This document shows positions 49,227 to 56,473 of a DNA stretch of 64,000 bases, piece after piece. Location: the NCBI RefSeq assembly GCF_025449335.1, contig NZ_CP104883.1:2224501-2288500 (forward strand), given 5' to 3'. Position numbers and translations under genes: made by a program. The DNA comes from Bartonella sp. HY328 (lineage in GTDB: Bacteria; Pseudomonadota; Alphaproteobacteria; Rhizobiales; Rhizobiaceae). Under the pieces are notes generated by a model. The model was not told the origin of the DNA. It saw only the letters and a program-made list of their open reading frames with translations, and ran no database searches. Numbering within the stretch: position 1 is the stretch's first letter; each line of letters starts with the position of its first letter.

Positions 49227-49559
49227 TCATCTAGAAGGTGTCGGAACAATATGAGCTCCCTTTTTGCCAAAATCAACAATTGGCATGCCTCCAGTAATCA
49301 TTCCCATTATTATATATTTACCTGATTTTATACCGTCTACTAATTCTTGTGGCTTAACATTAGGGGCAATAGTACTACGGAAAGAAGTATAACTGTTGTA
49401 GCGAGGTACATGTTTCCCCTGCCCTCCATCATGAATTTTATTTGGTATATTGTTAGGATCAAATAATGGTTTTGATAACAATCCTAACGAACCTACCCCA
49501 GTATTGGGATTAAGGGACTGTGTGCTAAAACTGGGATCTGAAATAACGCAGACAGCCCA
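49227..49559 (-). pseudogene. orphan polymorphic-toxin C-terminal fragment
   Basis: The minus-strand frame is open from 49559 (a stop lies just upstream) to 49227, 110 codons. There is no proper start or ribosome-binding site; the first candidate is a TTG at 49481. The first third looks like a linker (STQSLNPNTGVGSLGLLSKP). The rest, with GGQGKHVPRYNSY, FRSTI and a final VDFGKKGAHIVPTP, resembles small RNase-like toxin domains (polymorphic toxin type 50-like) at the ends of CdiA/hemagglutinin proteins. In relatives I recall extra residues between VDFGK and GAHIVP, so an internal deletion is likely. Family assignment is from memory. Confidence 0.5.
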
Positions 49560-49650
49560 TCAACAATATGATAAAGTAAGATATATAAATCCCACTACAA
49601 TTCCTAATGGCATTAATAGGAATGCGTTTGAGGCGGAAAAAACATACTAG
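49541..49650 (+). pseudogene. possible toxin tail upstream of the SUKH gene
   Basis: A plus-strand frame ending at 49650 encodes a polar, coding-like tail (TAHQQYDKVRYINPTT, then NRNAFEAEKTY). It stops 28 bases before the SUKH start, the spacing expected of a toxin and its immunity gene. No start codon or domain is visible, and part of the frame overlaps the linker of the opposite fragment, so it is at most a remnant. Confidence 0.3.
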
Positions 49651-49678
49651 AAAGAAAGAGCATAACGCTTTGTCTAAA

Positions 49679-50101
49679 ATGAATAAATATAATATTGAAA
49701 CTGAAATTGAAAATATAAATAATTTAAAAGATGTAAATCCATTTACTCCGCCCAAACCAACAGATAATTTAATAAATATCTATGAAAATAAATTAGGATT
49801 TATATTTAATGACGATTATAAACAGTTTATAAAATTGGTTGGCTATAGCACCTATAATGGCCGAGATATTTTAGATATTACAGGAGATGCTGAGGATGGC
49901 AGAGATCTATTAGCGCATATAAATTATGCACGAGAGATCGGCATTCCATATGACTGGTTACCATTTAGCGAAGATAATGGAGACTATTTTTGCTTACTAC
50001 CAAACGGTAAGGTGAAATTTGTATCACATAACGGTACAAGCGAAGAGGTATGGGATAATTTAGCCTCATGGATTCATGAGGTATGGATTAATGGTAAATA
50101 A
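49679..50101 (+). CDS. SMI1/KNR4 (SUKH) family immunity-type protein
   Basis: A 140-residue SUKH-superfamily protein. After a short polar start come LINIYENKLGFIFNDDYKQF (the family's E-x-x-LG-x-x-(F/L)P-x-(D/E)Y-like opening), a GYSTYNGRDIL segment, WLPFSEDNGDYFCL and the late EEVWDNLASWI. SUKH proteins usually neutralise polymorphic toxins. The start at 49679 (MNKYNI) is preferred over an upstream in-frame ATG at 49607 because the extra residues are basic and unlike the family. Strongly AT-rich, as expected for acquired genes. Confidence 0.8.
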   Translation: MNKYNIETEIENINNLKDVNPFTPPKPTDNLINIYENKLGFIFNDDYKQFIKLVGYSTYNGRDILDITGDAEDGRDLLAHINYAREIGIPYDWLPFSEDNGDYFCLLPNGKVKFVSHNGTSEEVWDNLASWIHEVWINGK

Positions 50102-50220
50102 CCAACCAAGAGGCAGGCTTTGCCCTTTCCACCCTTAGTCATGGACAGGGGGGCAAGGGCGCACAATTGTGTGGGTTTGATGCACTCAAGGCCGCCGCTC
50201 AAGTTAAACGTGATTATAGC
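50098..50220 (+). pseudogene. coding-like remnant of unknown origin
   Basis: Immediately after the SUKH stop, one frame reads about 40 codons of ordinary composition (EAGFALSTLSHGQGG, then LKAAAQVKRDYS) before a stop at 50221. It has no start codon, and its higher GC contrasts with the AT-rich genes beside it. I do not recognise the protein. It looks like the truncated end of a gene carried or left during rearrangement. Confidence 0.35.
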
Positions 50221-50278
50221 TAAAACAAGACTTTTGAACCGCTAAGCATTAAAGATCAACGTTGGGGAGCGCCCAACT

Positions 50279-50321
50279 ATTGCCAATTAAGATTTAATTC
50301 CATCTATCTTATTAATAGAAC
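50279..50321 (+). repeat. direct repeat, right copy
   Basis: Near-identical to 48753-48794. In the matching frame it reads LPIKI then a stop, as at the end of the phosphatase, but is preceded by unrelated codons and a stop. It marks the right edge of the islet. Confidence 0.85.
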
Positions 50322-50376
50322 CTTCAATATTGCTATTTTTAGCTAATCGGAATTTATATTTTATAAATCTGTTTAT

Positions 50377-51318
50377 TTAATTAACCGTGTTTAAAGCCTT
50401 AAGCATATAAATACCACATGAATTGTGGCCTGTATCTCCAACTCGCTTATCTAACAATTTAAAGTCGAAAGATTCATATAAAATCAGTGCTGCACCTAGC
50501 TCGTCTAAGGTTTCTAAATAGCAAAATGAATATCCATATTCAGTGGCTTTATCGATAGCTAAACTTATTAATCGTCTGCCTACGCCTAAACCTGTTAAGC
50601 TGCTATCAATATAAAGCTTTTGCAATTCACAATATTCTTTTCCTGCTCCAAGCAAGGGGGCTATTCCTACCCCACCCTTAATTGTTCCATCCATTTCTAT
50701 TACCCAATAACCTGAGCCTTTAATTGTATAAACGTCACTCAGATGGTTAAGGCATGGATCATTTAGACTGACACCTTCTAAATGGTCTATTTTATTATCT
50801 ATAAAACTTTGTCGTATAACAGCTGCTAAACCATCATTATCTTTTGGTTCAATAGGCCTTATTTTTAGTCCTATGTCCCTTTGTTTACGTGCATTTTTCA
50901 AAGTTTTTAAAAAATTTTTAATGGTTAGACTTAATTTTTGTAGTTCTCCTGCAGAAGAAAGAGTAAGCGCATCAGATATAAATTGATTAGCGTATCTATT
51001 AATCTCAAATAAAACATTTTTTCCTTTTTCTGTAAGTGTAAAAGTCATTGATCTTGCATCAGAAGGATTTATTTTTCTTAAAAGTAAGCGATCTTTTTCT
51101 AACGTTTTTAACGTTCTACTGATACTAGATTTTTCAACACATAAAGTTTTGGCTAGTTCTGTGACACTCAATCCAAGCTGTGAGCTATTTAATTCTATTA
51201 AGATGTGACTTTGGAGAGGAGAAATATCAGTTCCAATTGTTTTACGGCTCAACATACCCAATTCACGAACCATCTCTCGTAAAGATGTTCTGAACAACTC
51301 AGTTTCTTGTGTTTGCAT
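50377..51318 (-). CDS. MarR-GNAT fusion: regulator with acetyltransferase domain
   Basis: A 313-residue protein. Residues 1-145 form a MarR winged helix (LSVTELAKTLCVEKSSISRTL, then RKINPSDARSMTFTLTEKG); residues ~152-308 form a GNAT acetyltransferase with the acetyl-CoA loop TGLGVGRRLI. This fused architecture is known in many bacteria, but its ligand and targets are mostly unstudied. The ATG lies seven bases from a 57-bp inverted repeat, so it is very likely autoregulated. Confidence 0.9.
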   Translation of the reverse strand: MQTQETELFRTSLREMVRELGMLSRKTIGTDISPLQSHILIELNSSQLGLSVTELAKTLCVEKSSISRTLKTLEKDRLLLRKINPSDARSMTFTLTEKGKNVLFEINRYANQFISDALTLSSAGELQKLSLTIKNFLKTLKNARKQRDIGLKIRPIEPKDNDGLAAVIRQSFIDNKIDHLEGVSLNDPCLNHLSDVYTIKGSGYWVIEMDGTIKGGVGIAPLLGAGKEYCELQKLYIDSSLTGLGVGRRLISLAIDKATEYGYSFCYLETLDELGAALILYESFDFKLLDKRVGDTGHNSCGIYMLKALNTVN

Positions 51319-51324
51319 GATTTC

Positions 51325-51381
51325 AACCTGATTATACTAAATTTAGTTAACAGTGTTAACTAAATTTAGTATAATCAGGTT
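51325..51381. promoter_or_regulatory. 57-bp inverted repeat with two mirror-image promoters
   Basis: Two perfectly complementary 27-bp arms (51325-51351 and 51355-51381) around AGT. Each arm contains the palindrome ACTAAATTTAGT, a plausible MarR-dimer site, spaced 23 bp apart. On each strand TTAACA and TATAAT are 17 bp apart, so promoters face outward both ways. The minus-strand one would start transcripts a few bases before the MarR-GNAT ATG; the plus-strand one points toward the second marR gene. Probably the operator for autoregulation. Confidence 0.8.
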
Positions 51382-51439
51382 TGAGTTTAACACAAGTCCG
51401 AATTTTATTTTTATGGTGACTAACTATCTTTATCTGATT

Positions 51440-51457
51440 TAGGTGAATTTTCACCTA
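51440..51457. promoter_or_regulatory. inverted repeat in the plus-strand leader
   Basis: TAGGTGAA-TT-TTCACCTA, perfect 8-bp arms, about 60 bases downstream of the predicted plus-strand promoter. Function unknown. Confidence 0.4.
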
Positions 51458-51633
51458 GGAGTTAATTTTTATTAAGCGGAATATAAAAAAATGAAGTTTT
51501 TAAGAACATGAGTTTAATTGGTATGGGCAGTAAACTTAGGTTATAAGGTTTATTATAAATCAATCTTCAAATTATTTTCTCAATTAATTTGCTAATTTCA
51601 AGTTGTTGGGAAAATTAATTGGCCAACCTTAAG

Positions 51634-51662
51634 TTGACAATATATTGTCATTATGACAATAT
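51634..51662. promoter_or_regulatory. operator-like palindromes before the second marR gene
   Basis: TGACAATATATTGTCA (51635-51650) is a perfect 16-bp palindrome, and TTGTCAT-T-ATGACAA (51645-51659) overlaps it. TTGACA at 51634 could be a -35 with a poor -10 17 bases later. The sites lie within 35 bases of the marR start, the usual place for MarR autorepression. Confidence 0.65.
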
Positions 51663-51668
51663 GTTACC

Positions 51669-52115
51669 ATGATTAAAAATATAAATCCAATGAGTAGTTT
51701 TGCGATAAGCCTGTTTCGCGTCCACCAAGCCTTGATGGATTGTGGCGAGGCAATTGCAAACAAGCATGATATGAGTGCGGCAAGATGGAAATTTCTTGGC
51801 GCGCTAGCATTAGCACAAGCACCATCAACTGTTCCGCAAATTGCACAAGATATGGGACTTACCAGACAAGCGGTGCAACGCTTGGCTGATGAGATGAATG
51901 AGCTTTTATATGTAGAAGTTCATATAAACCCAATTCATAAACGATCGAAACTTTATAGCCTAACCAGACTTGGTGAAGAATTATATAACCGCATCAATGA
52001 TGATTGGTTAAAGATAGCAGAGCAATTACAAGCAAAATTCAGCCCACAAGAAGTGAGCCAAAGCATTAATAATTTGGATAAGTTTTGCAAGGCGTTTGAG
52101 GATTTACCAAAATGA
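51669..52115 (+). CDS. MarR-family transcriptional regulator
   Basis: A 148-residue winged-helix regulator: dimerisation helix at the start, recognition region PQIAQDMGLTRQAVQRLADEM (~57-77), and wing VEVHINPIHKRSKLYSLT. The ATG at 51669 has almost no ribosome-binding site, and predicted transcription would begin near it. It precedes a small membrane protein that it may control. Confidence 0.88.
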   Translation: MIKNINPMSSFAISLFRVHQALMDCGEAIANKHDMSAARWKFLGALALAQAPSTVPQIAQDMGLTRQAVQRLADEMNELLYVEVHINPIHKRSKLYSLTRLGEELYNRINDDWLKIAEQLQAKFSPQEVSQSINNLDKFCKAFEDLPK

Positions 52116-52121
52116 AATAAC

Positions 52122-52137
52122 CGATTAGGGCTAATCG
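52122..52137 (+). terminator. short hairpin after marR
   Basis: CGATTAG-GG-CTAATCG, a perfect 7-bp inverted repeat seven bases past the marR stop, without a T run. It is probably too tight to fold as RNA and may be a DNA site instead. Confidence 0.3.
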
Positions 52138-52306
52138 CAAGCACTATTAATAAAAGTCTGATGTTGGCACGAATTAACAACTTAGCTAACACGATAAATA
52201 TAATATTAAAATTCCGCTGAGTTAAAAATGACAGTCGTTTTATAAGCGTGCGAATAATATCGCATTGCTGCTTATTAAGCTCGCCCTCAATATAGGATAT
52301 TTAAAA

Positions 52307-52747
52307 ATGAAGAAAATTGCCCTCTGCCATAGATTGGCGGCAATGATGAGTTGCGCCTTATTGCTAACGTTTTGGCTTTCCACCATTTTCTCAGAAGTTT
52401 TTGGCAGCATAGCCTGCATTATTGCCGTAAAATACTTAATCAGCTATGCTATTTTTCTGCTTATTATATGCTTTATGATGACAGCAATAACCGGTATGAA
52501 ACTTTCGCGAAAATCAAATAATCCAATCATAAAAAAGAAGAAATTACGCATGCCATTTATAGCATTAAATGGCCTACTTATTTTAATACCATCTGCATTT
52601 TTTCTAAAAAATGCGGCCTTACATCAACAATTCAATACAGTTTTTTGGTTTGTACAAAGCATTGAGCTTATCTTCGGCGCCATCAATATTATCTTAGTAT
52701 TCCAAAATATCAGCTTTGGCATAAAGTTAAAGAAACAGCGCAGCTAA
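52307..52747 (+). CDS. small four-helix membrane protein
   Basis: A 146-residue protein with about four hydrophobic helices separated by Lys-rich loops (KLSRKSNNPIIKKKKLR), so the loops are cytoplasmic. Not recognised as a named family; pairs of a MarR regulator and a small polytopic protein occur in other Proteobacteria. The ATG at 52307 is preceded by AGGAT; a longer frame from 52265 has no ribosome-binding site. Possibly a small efflux or membrane-stress protein, unproved. Confidence 0.65.
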   Translation: MKKIALCHRLAAMMSCALLLTFWLSTIFSEVFGSIACIIAVKYLISYAIFLLIICFMMTAITGMKLSRKSNNPIIKKKKLRMPFIALNGLLILIPSAFFLKNAALHQQFNTVFWFVQSIELIFGAINIILVFQNISFGIKLKKQRS

Positions 52748-52749
52748 AT

Positions 52750-52777
52750 AAAAAGCCCGGCTTTTTACCGGGCTTTT
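52750..52777. terminator. bidirectional terminator
   Basis: AAAAAGCCCGG pairs with CCGGGCTTTT around seven bases, between the convergent membrane-protein gene and thrC. Confidence 0.9.
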
Positions 52778-52782
52778 ATAAT

Positions 52783-54180
52783 TTACGCTAAAACACGCGA
52801 TGTCTTTTTAATATAAGCTTTCAAAGCATTTTCATCATTTGAAAGCACCTCAAAATGTTCCTCGCGCTCCATCAAATCATCAAGCCAAACGGGCAATTGT
52901 GGTGTGACTGATGCTGCAGCCTCCACTGCTTCAGGGAACTTAGCGGGATGCGCCGTTGACAAAATCACCATTGGAACATTGGCATCAGCAAACTGGCGCG
53001 ATACTTTAACTGCGGTTGCAGTATGGGGATCGGCAACATAATTATTGCTTTGGTAAATATCATGAATAAGAGTTGCTGTTTCCGGCATAGTACTGCTACC
53101 AGCGGCAAAAAGCGCTGATATAGCCTGCATTTGCTTTTCTTCCAAAGTAAATGCACCCGATTGCTTTAGTGAATCCATTTGTTGTCTGATCGCCGACGCA
53201 TCGCGGCCATTGCTTTCAAACAATAGACGTTCAAAATTTGACGATACCTGAATATCCATGGATGGCGATGTGGTATGGATAATACCCTTTGTCTCATAAA
53301 CACCAGTTTTTAATGTGCGCGCTAAAATATCATTATCATTGGTAGCAATGACCAATTTAGCAATTGGCAAGCCCATACGCGAGGCAACAAAACCCGCAAA
53401 AATATCGCCAAAATTACCTGTCGGCACGGCAAAAGAGACCGCGCGATCTGGCGCACCAAGGGAAACAGCCGCCGAGAAATAATAAACAACCTGCGCCATA
53501 ATGCGCGCCCAATTAATGGAATTAACACCAGAAATGGCTAATTCATCGCGGAAATTATGATCATTAAACAAAGCTTTTACCAAAGCCTGACAATCATCAA
53601 AATTGCCTTCAATCGCAAGAGCATGAACATTTCCAGCTTTGCTGGAAGTCATTTGACGCTGTTGAACTGGAGATACACGCCCTTTTGGAAAAAGAATAAA
53701 AATATCGGTACTTTCACGATTGGCAAAAGCTTCAATCGCTGCGCCGCCAGTATCGCCTGACGTTGCACCAATAATAGTGGCACGCTTGCCATTTTCGCCT
53801 AATATATGATCCATCAACCGCGCAAGTAATTGCATTGCAACATCTTTAAATGCCAATGTTGGACCGTGAAATAATTCTAAGATAAATTCATTGCTTGCTG
53901 TTTGCACTAAAGGGCAAGTTGCAGGGTGATGAAATGTTGCATAAGCTTCATCAACCATCATATCAAAAATATTGCGCTCAATCTCACCTTCAACAAAAGG
54001 CCACAAAACCGCTTTGGCAATTGCTGCATAGGATTTTCCGCGTAAAGCACGAATGGCACCTGGTGAAAATTGCGGATATGTCTCAGGCACATAAAGACCG
54101 CCATCATATGCAAGCCCTGCCATAACCGCATCTTTAAATCCAAGAATGGGAGCCTCTCCCCGTGTGCTTATATATTTCAT
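52783..54180 (-). CDS. thrC: threonine synthase
   Basis: A 465-residue PLP enzyme making threonine from O-phosphohomoserine. It begins MKYISTRGEAP, has the PLP lysine Lys112 in TLAFKDVAMQ, and the phosphate-binding ATSGDTGGAA. Length matches the long (type 2) form of Proteobacteria. AGGAG lies 12 bases before the ATG. Confidence 0.96.
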   Translation of the reverse strand: MKYISTRGEAPILGFKDAVMAGLAYDGGLYVPETYPQFSPGAIRALRGKSYAAIAKAVLWPFVEGEIERNIFDMMVDEAYATFHHPATCPLVQTASNEFILELFHGPTLAFKDVAMQLLARLMDHILGENGKRATIIGATSGDTGGAAIEAFANRESTDIFILFPKGRVSPVQQRQMTSSKAGNVHALAIEGNFDDCQALVKALFNDHNFRDELAISGVNSINWARIMAQVVYYFSAAVSLGAPDRAVSFAVPTGNFGDIFAGFVASRMGLPIAKLVIATNDNDILARTLKTGVYETKGIIHTTSPSMDIQVSSNFERLLFESNGRDASAIRQQMDSLKQSGAFTLEEKQMQAISALFAAGSSTMPETATLIHDIYQSNNYVADPHTATAVKVSRQFADANVPMVILSTAHPAKFPEAVEAAASVTPQLPVWLDDLMEREEHFEVLSNDENALKAYIKKTSRVLA

Positions 54181-54541
54181 ATTATTTTAAAGCTCCTGAT
54201 ATAACTTTCAACGAAGATATCAATTAGCTTGGTTTTATAGCCAAGCCCAGTCAACTAAAACACGGTTTAGCACAAATTTACATTGTGCTTCCACACCCAA
54301 TTATAAAAAAATACTATTGAAAATAATTTTTCATAAATATCAAGCGCAACAAGCGACCAAATTGCAACCATTAGACAAAAAAAGAGTAAGACATCGCCAA
54401 TATGCGATTATTTGCTGTTATTTCGACCGAAGAATCGATAAAAACCTTGAAAAATACCGCAAATTGCATAAAAACTTCATTACGGCGTTTTGGCAATGCT
54501 CTAAAAGCCACCAAGCAATAGTTTTTTGGAAAGATAATTTT
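54181..54541. other. divergent spacer between thrC and the lipoprotein gene
   Basis: AT-rich. It holds two hairpins on the thrC side, GCTTGG/CCAAGC (54227-54246) and AGCACAA/TTGTGCT (54269-54289), and presumably both promoters. A plus-strand open frame runs through it into the lipoprotein gene, but the residues upstream of 54542 are basic and unlike a protein start. Confidence 0.45.
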
Positions 54542-55114
54542 ATGATAAAAGCAGGATTGTCGCGTTTTGTTTCGAGCAGCGCTATTATTTTAGCCGCTTG
54601 CACTTTTATAAGTGGTTGTAACTCTAATAAAGTTGCAAGTGAACCAACTATCACTGCAGAGGAATTGCGCGCTTGGTGCCCACCAGTCACCATGGATACT
54701 GATACTGCCTTTTATAATACCTATACACGTGGCGGCGATGGAAAAGCAGAGCAAGTAATTTATCAGGCAAATTTTGCCAATGTTACCCGCGCATGCCAAT
54801 ATCCAGCAGGGCATATTTCGATGACTGTTGCGGCAGCAGGCCGCATTGTACCGGGCCCCAAATTTGCGGGCGGTACAGTAACTATGCCTATTTTGGTAAA
54901 AGCAATTGAAGGAAACCGCGTCATTTACTCAAAAAAGCATAGCTATTCTGTACCTATTAGCAGTCGCACCGAAGCAACGCAATTTATCTTCAAAGATGAT
55001 CAAGTTTCGTTCCCAACACCGCAGGGCAAAAATGTTAAGGTATTCATCAGCTTTGACGTAAAAGCTCCTTCACGCGCTGTAGTCGATACTTTTGGCTCTG
55101 TTGTGACTGAATAA
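54542..55114 (+). CDS. probable outer-membrane or periplasmic lipoprotein
   Basis: A 190-residue protein starting MIKAGLSRF with a signal peptide ending in the lipobox FISGC (Cys ~25). The mature part has a conserved-looking beta-rich body (AWCPPVTMDTDTAFYNTY, TRACQYPAGHISMTVAAAGR, then FISFDVKAPS) that I associate with a Rhizobiales lipoprotein family of unknown function. GGAAAGA precedes the ATG. The ATG at 54542 is favoured over the longer frame from 54317. Confidence 0.75.
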   Translation: MIKAGLSRFVSSSAIILAACTFISGCNSNKVASEPTITAEELRAWCPPVTMDTDTAFYNTYTRGGDGKAEQVIYQANFANVTRACQYPAGHISMTVAAAGRIVPGPKFAGGTVTMPILVKAIEGNRVIYSKKHSYSVPISSRTEATQFIFKDDQVSFPTPQGKNVKVFISFDVKAPSRAVVDTFGSVVTE

Positions 55115-55293
55115 GCAAATAAATAACCCACTAAATCAAGAAGCAGTCAAATGCATTCCATTTGGCTGCTTTTGTTGTCTAAATGGTAAAAAATTAATCT
55201 AAAAATACATTTTTTGAGGTTATCGTAGATACTAGGTTTTATTCTATGTATACGGTAAGTTAATCATAGTAGTTTTACTGTTGCAACAATACC

Positions 55294-55314
55294 ATAGATA
55301 ATCAAATTATCTAT
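55294..55314. promoter_or_regulatory. inverted repeat upstream of the L,D-transpeptidase gene
   Basis: ATAGATAAT-CAA-ATTATCTAT, perfect 9-bp arms, about 90 bases before the ATG. It could be an operator; no regulator can be assigned. Confidence 0.4.
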
Positions 55315-55405
55315 TTATACCAATATGATGATTGCATATTTTTAACGTGCGAATTATGGTTGGCCAATCTCCAATCATTGCCCACACCACTGGACTATAT
55401 GCGTC

Positions 55406-56011
55406 ATGATAAAGCATCTTTTTTTAACTGGCCTTGCCAGTCTTATCCTTTCATCCTCGGCTTTTGCAGCACCTGCAACTTCAGCATCAACTGGTGATCC
55501 CGCATTGTCACAGGTCAAAATACCTCCAGTTAACAGCTATAATATTTCTGAAAAATATCGTGCTCAAACTGTTGATTTTTCTGGCTATAAGCCAGGCACC
55601 ATTGTTATTGATCCTAAAAACTATTTTCTTTATTATGTTGAATCATCAACAAAAGCACGCCGCTATGGTATTGCTGTTGGCAAGCAAGGTCTAGAATTCC
55701 AAGGCTCGGCCAAAATTAAATTTAAGCGCGAATGGCCACGTTGGATACCAACCAAGGATATGGTAAAACGCAATCCAACCCATTATGGTAAATTTGCTAA
55801 TGGTATGGATGGCGGCCCTGGCAATCCGCTTGGTGCGCGCGCTCTTTATTTATGGCAAGGCAATAAAGATACCTATATCCGCATTCATGGTACGGTGCAG
55901 CCTTGGACAATTGGTTCATCTGCATCAAATGGTTGCTTCCGCATGGTCAATGAAGATGTGCTTGATCTTTATGACCGCGTGGAACTTGGTAGCGAAGTTA
56001 TCGTTCTCTAA
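55406..56011 (+). CDS. L,D-transpeptidase (YkuD/ErfK family)
   Basis: A 201-residue secreted enzyme with a signal peptide (LASLILSSSAFA) and a YkuD domain. The catalytic motif HGT (~160) and SNGCFRM with Cys177 are intact. Such enzymes make 3-3 peptidoglycan cross-links or, in Rhizobiales, attach outer-membrane proteins to peptidoglycan. AT-rich leader with no obvious ribosome-binding site. Confidence 0.93.
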   Translation: MIKHLFLTGLASLILSSSAFAAPATSASTGDPALSQVKIPPVNSYNISEKYRAQTVDFSGYKPGTIVIDPKNYFLYYVESSTKARRYGIAVGKQGLEFQGSAKIKFKREWPRWIPTKDMVKRNPTHYGKFANGMDGGPGNPLGARALYLWQGNKDTYIRIHGTVQPWTIGSSASNGCFRMVNEDVLDLYDRVELGSEVIVL

Positions 56012-56043
56012 ATTTATACCAACCAAATATTGCAAGCATTTTG

Positions 56044-56088
56044 CTTAGAGCATATCTATTTATTGTTAAAACGATAACATGCTCTAAG
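56044..56088. repeat. palindrome with TTAGAGCAT/ATGCTCTAA ends
   Basis: CTTAGAGCAT (56044-56053) and ATGCTCTAAG (56079-56088) form perfect 10-bp arms around 25 bases. The end motif is shared with the repeat at 7021-7063 and with palindromes known from related genomes. Confidence 0.6.
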
Positions 56089-56215
56089 TTTTCCATTTCG
56101 AGGCATTGTGAACTTTTGCTGATTGCGATTTTTTGTTCATTGTTGGCTTTACAAATTACCAAGTTTTGTTTGTTATAAATAAGAATGAATTGAAATAGTT
56201 TTTGTTGACGATTTT

Positions 56216-56241
56216 TTAAAGCGGGGCCTCCCCGCTTTTTT
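56216..56241 (+). terminator. terminator after the L,D-transpeptidase gene
   Basis: AAAGCGGGG pairs with CCCCGCTTT around three bases and continues into T residues. It lies about 200 bases past the stop. Confidence 0.85.
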
Positions 56242-56473
56242 GCTTTTAAGTTCACCTCACGTGGACAGCTAAGCCAGCTGACATTAGCAATATGATTAAC
56301 TAAACGAGTTTTAAATACGAGACTTCTGTGCTCATTGCACCCCATATATATGCCACAAAAAGCCAGCCTGATAACTTGCATTTTAGACCATTAAAAAAAA
56401 CGCAGTTTATAAATGTTAAATTGTCTATTTTTTCCTAGCAGAATCATAAAAAAATCATTATCAAAATAATCCC

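Larger units (their letters stand above)
56012..56473. other. spacer between the L,D-transpeptidase gene and pyrG
   Basis: Contains a TTAGAGC-type palindrome (56044-56088), a terminator (56216-56241), and the pyrG promoter region. A minus-strand ORF covering 55998-56381 runs straight through the terminator and is not considered a gene. The secG and tpiA genes that often precede pyrG are absent. Confidence 0.5.

Noticed and set aside
47495..50101. HD hydrolase, phosphatase and islet considered as one defence operon
   Set aside because: The HD hydrolase and phosphatase look like ordinary housekeeping genes commonly paired in Rhizobiales; the islet differs in composition and starts after the repeat, so they are unlikely to form one system.
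55998..56381. 127-codon minus-strand ORF before pyrG
   Set aside because: It crosses a palindromic repeat and a terminator and resembles no protein.
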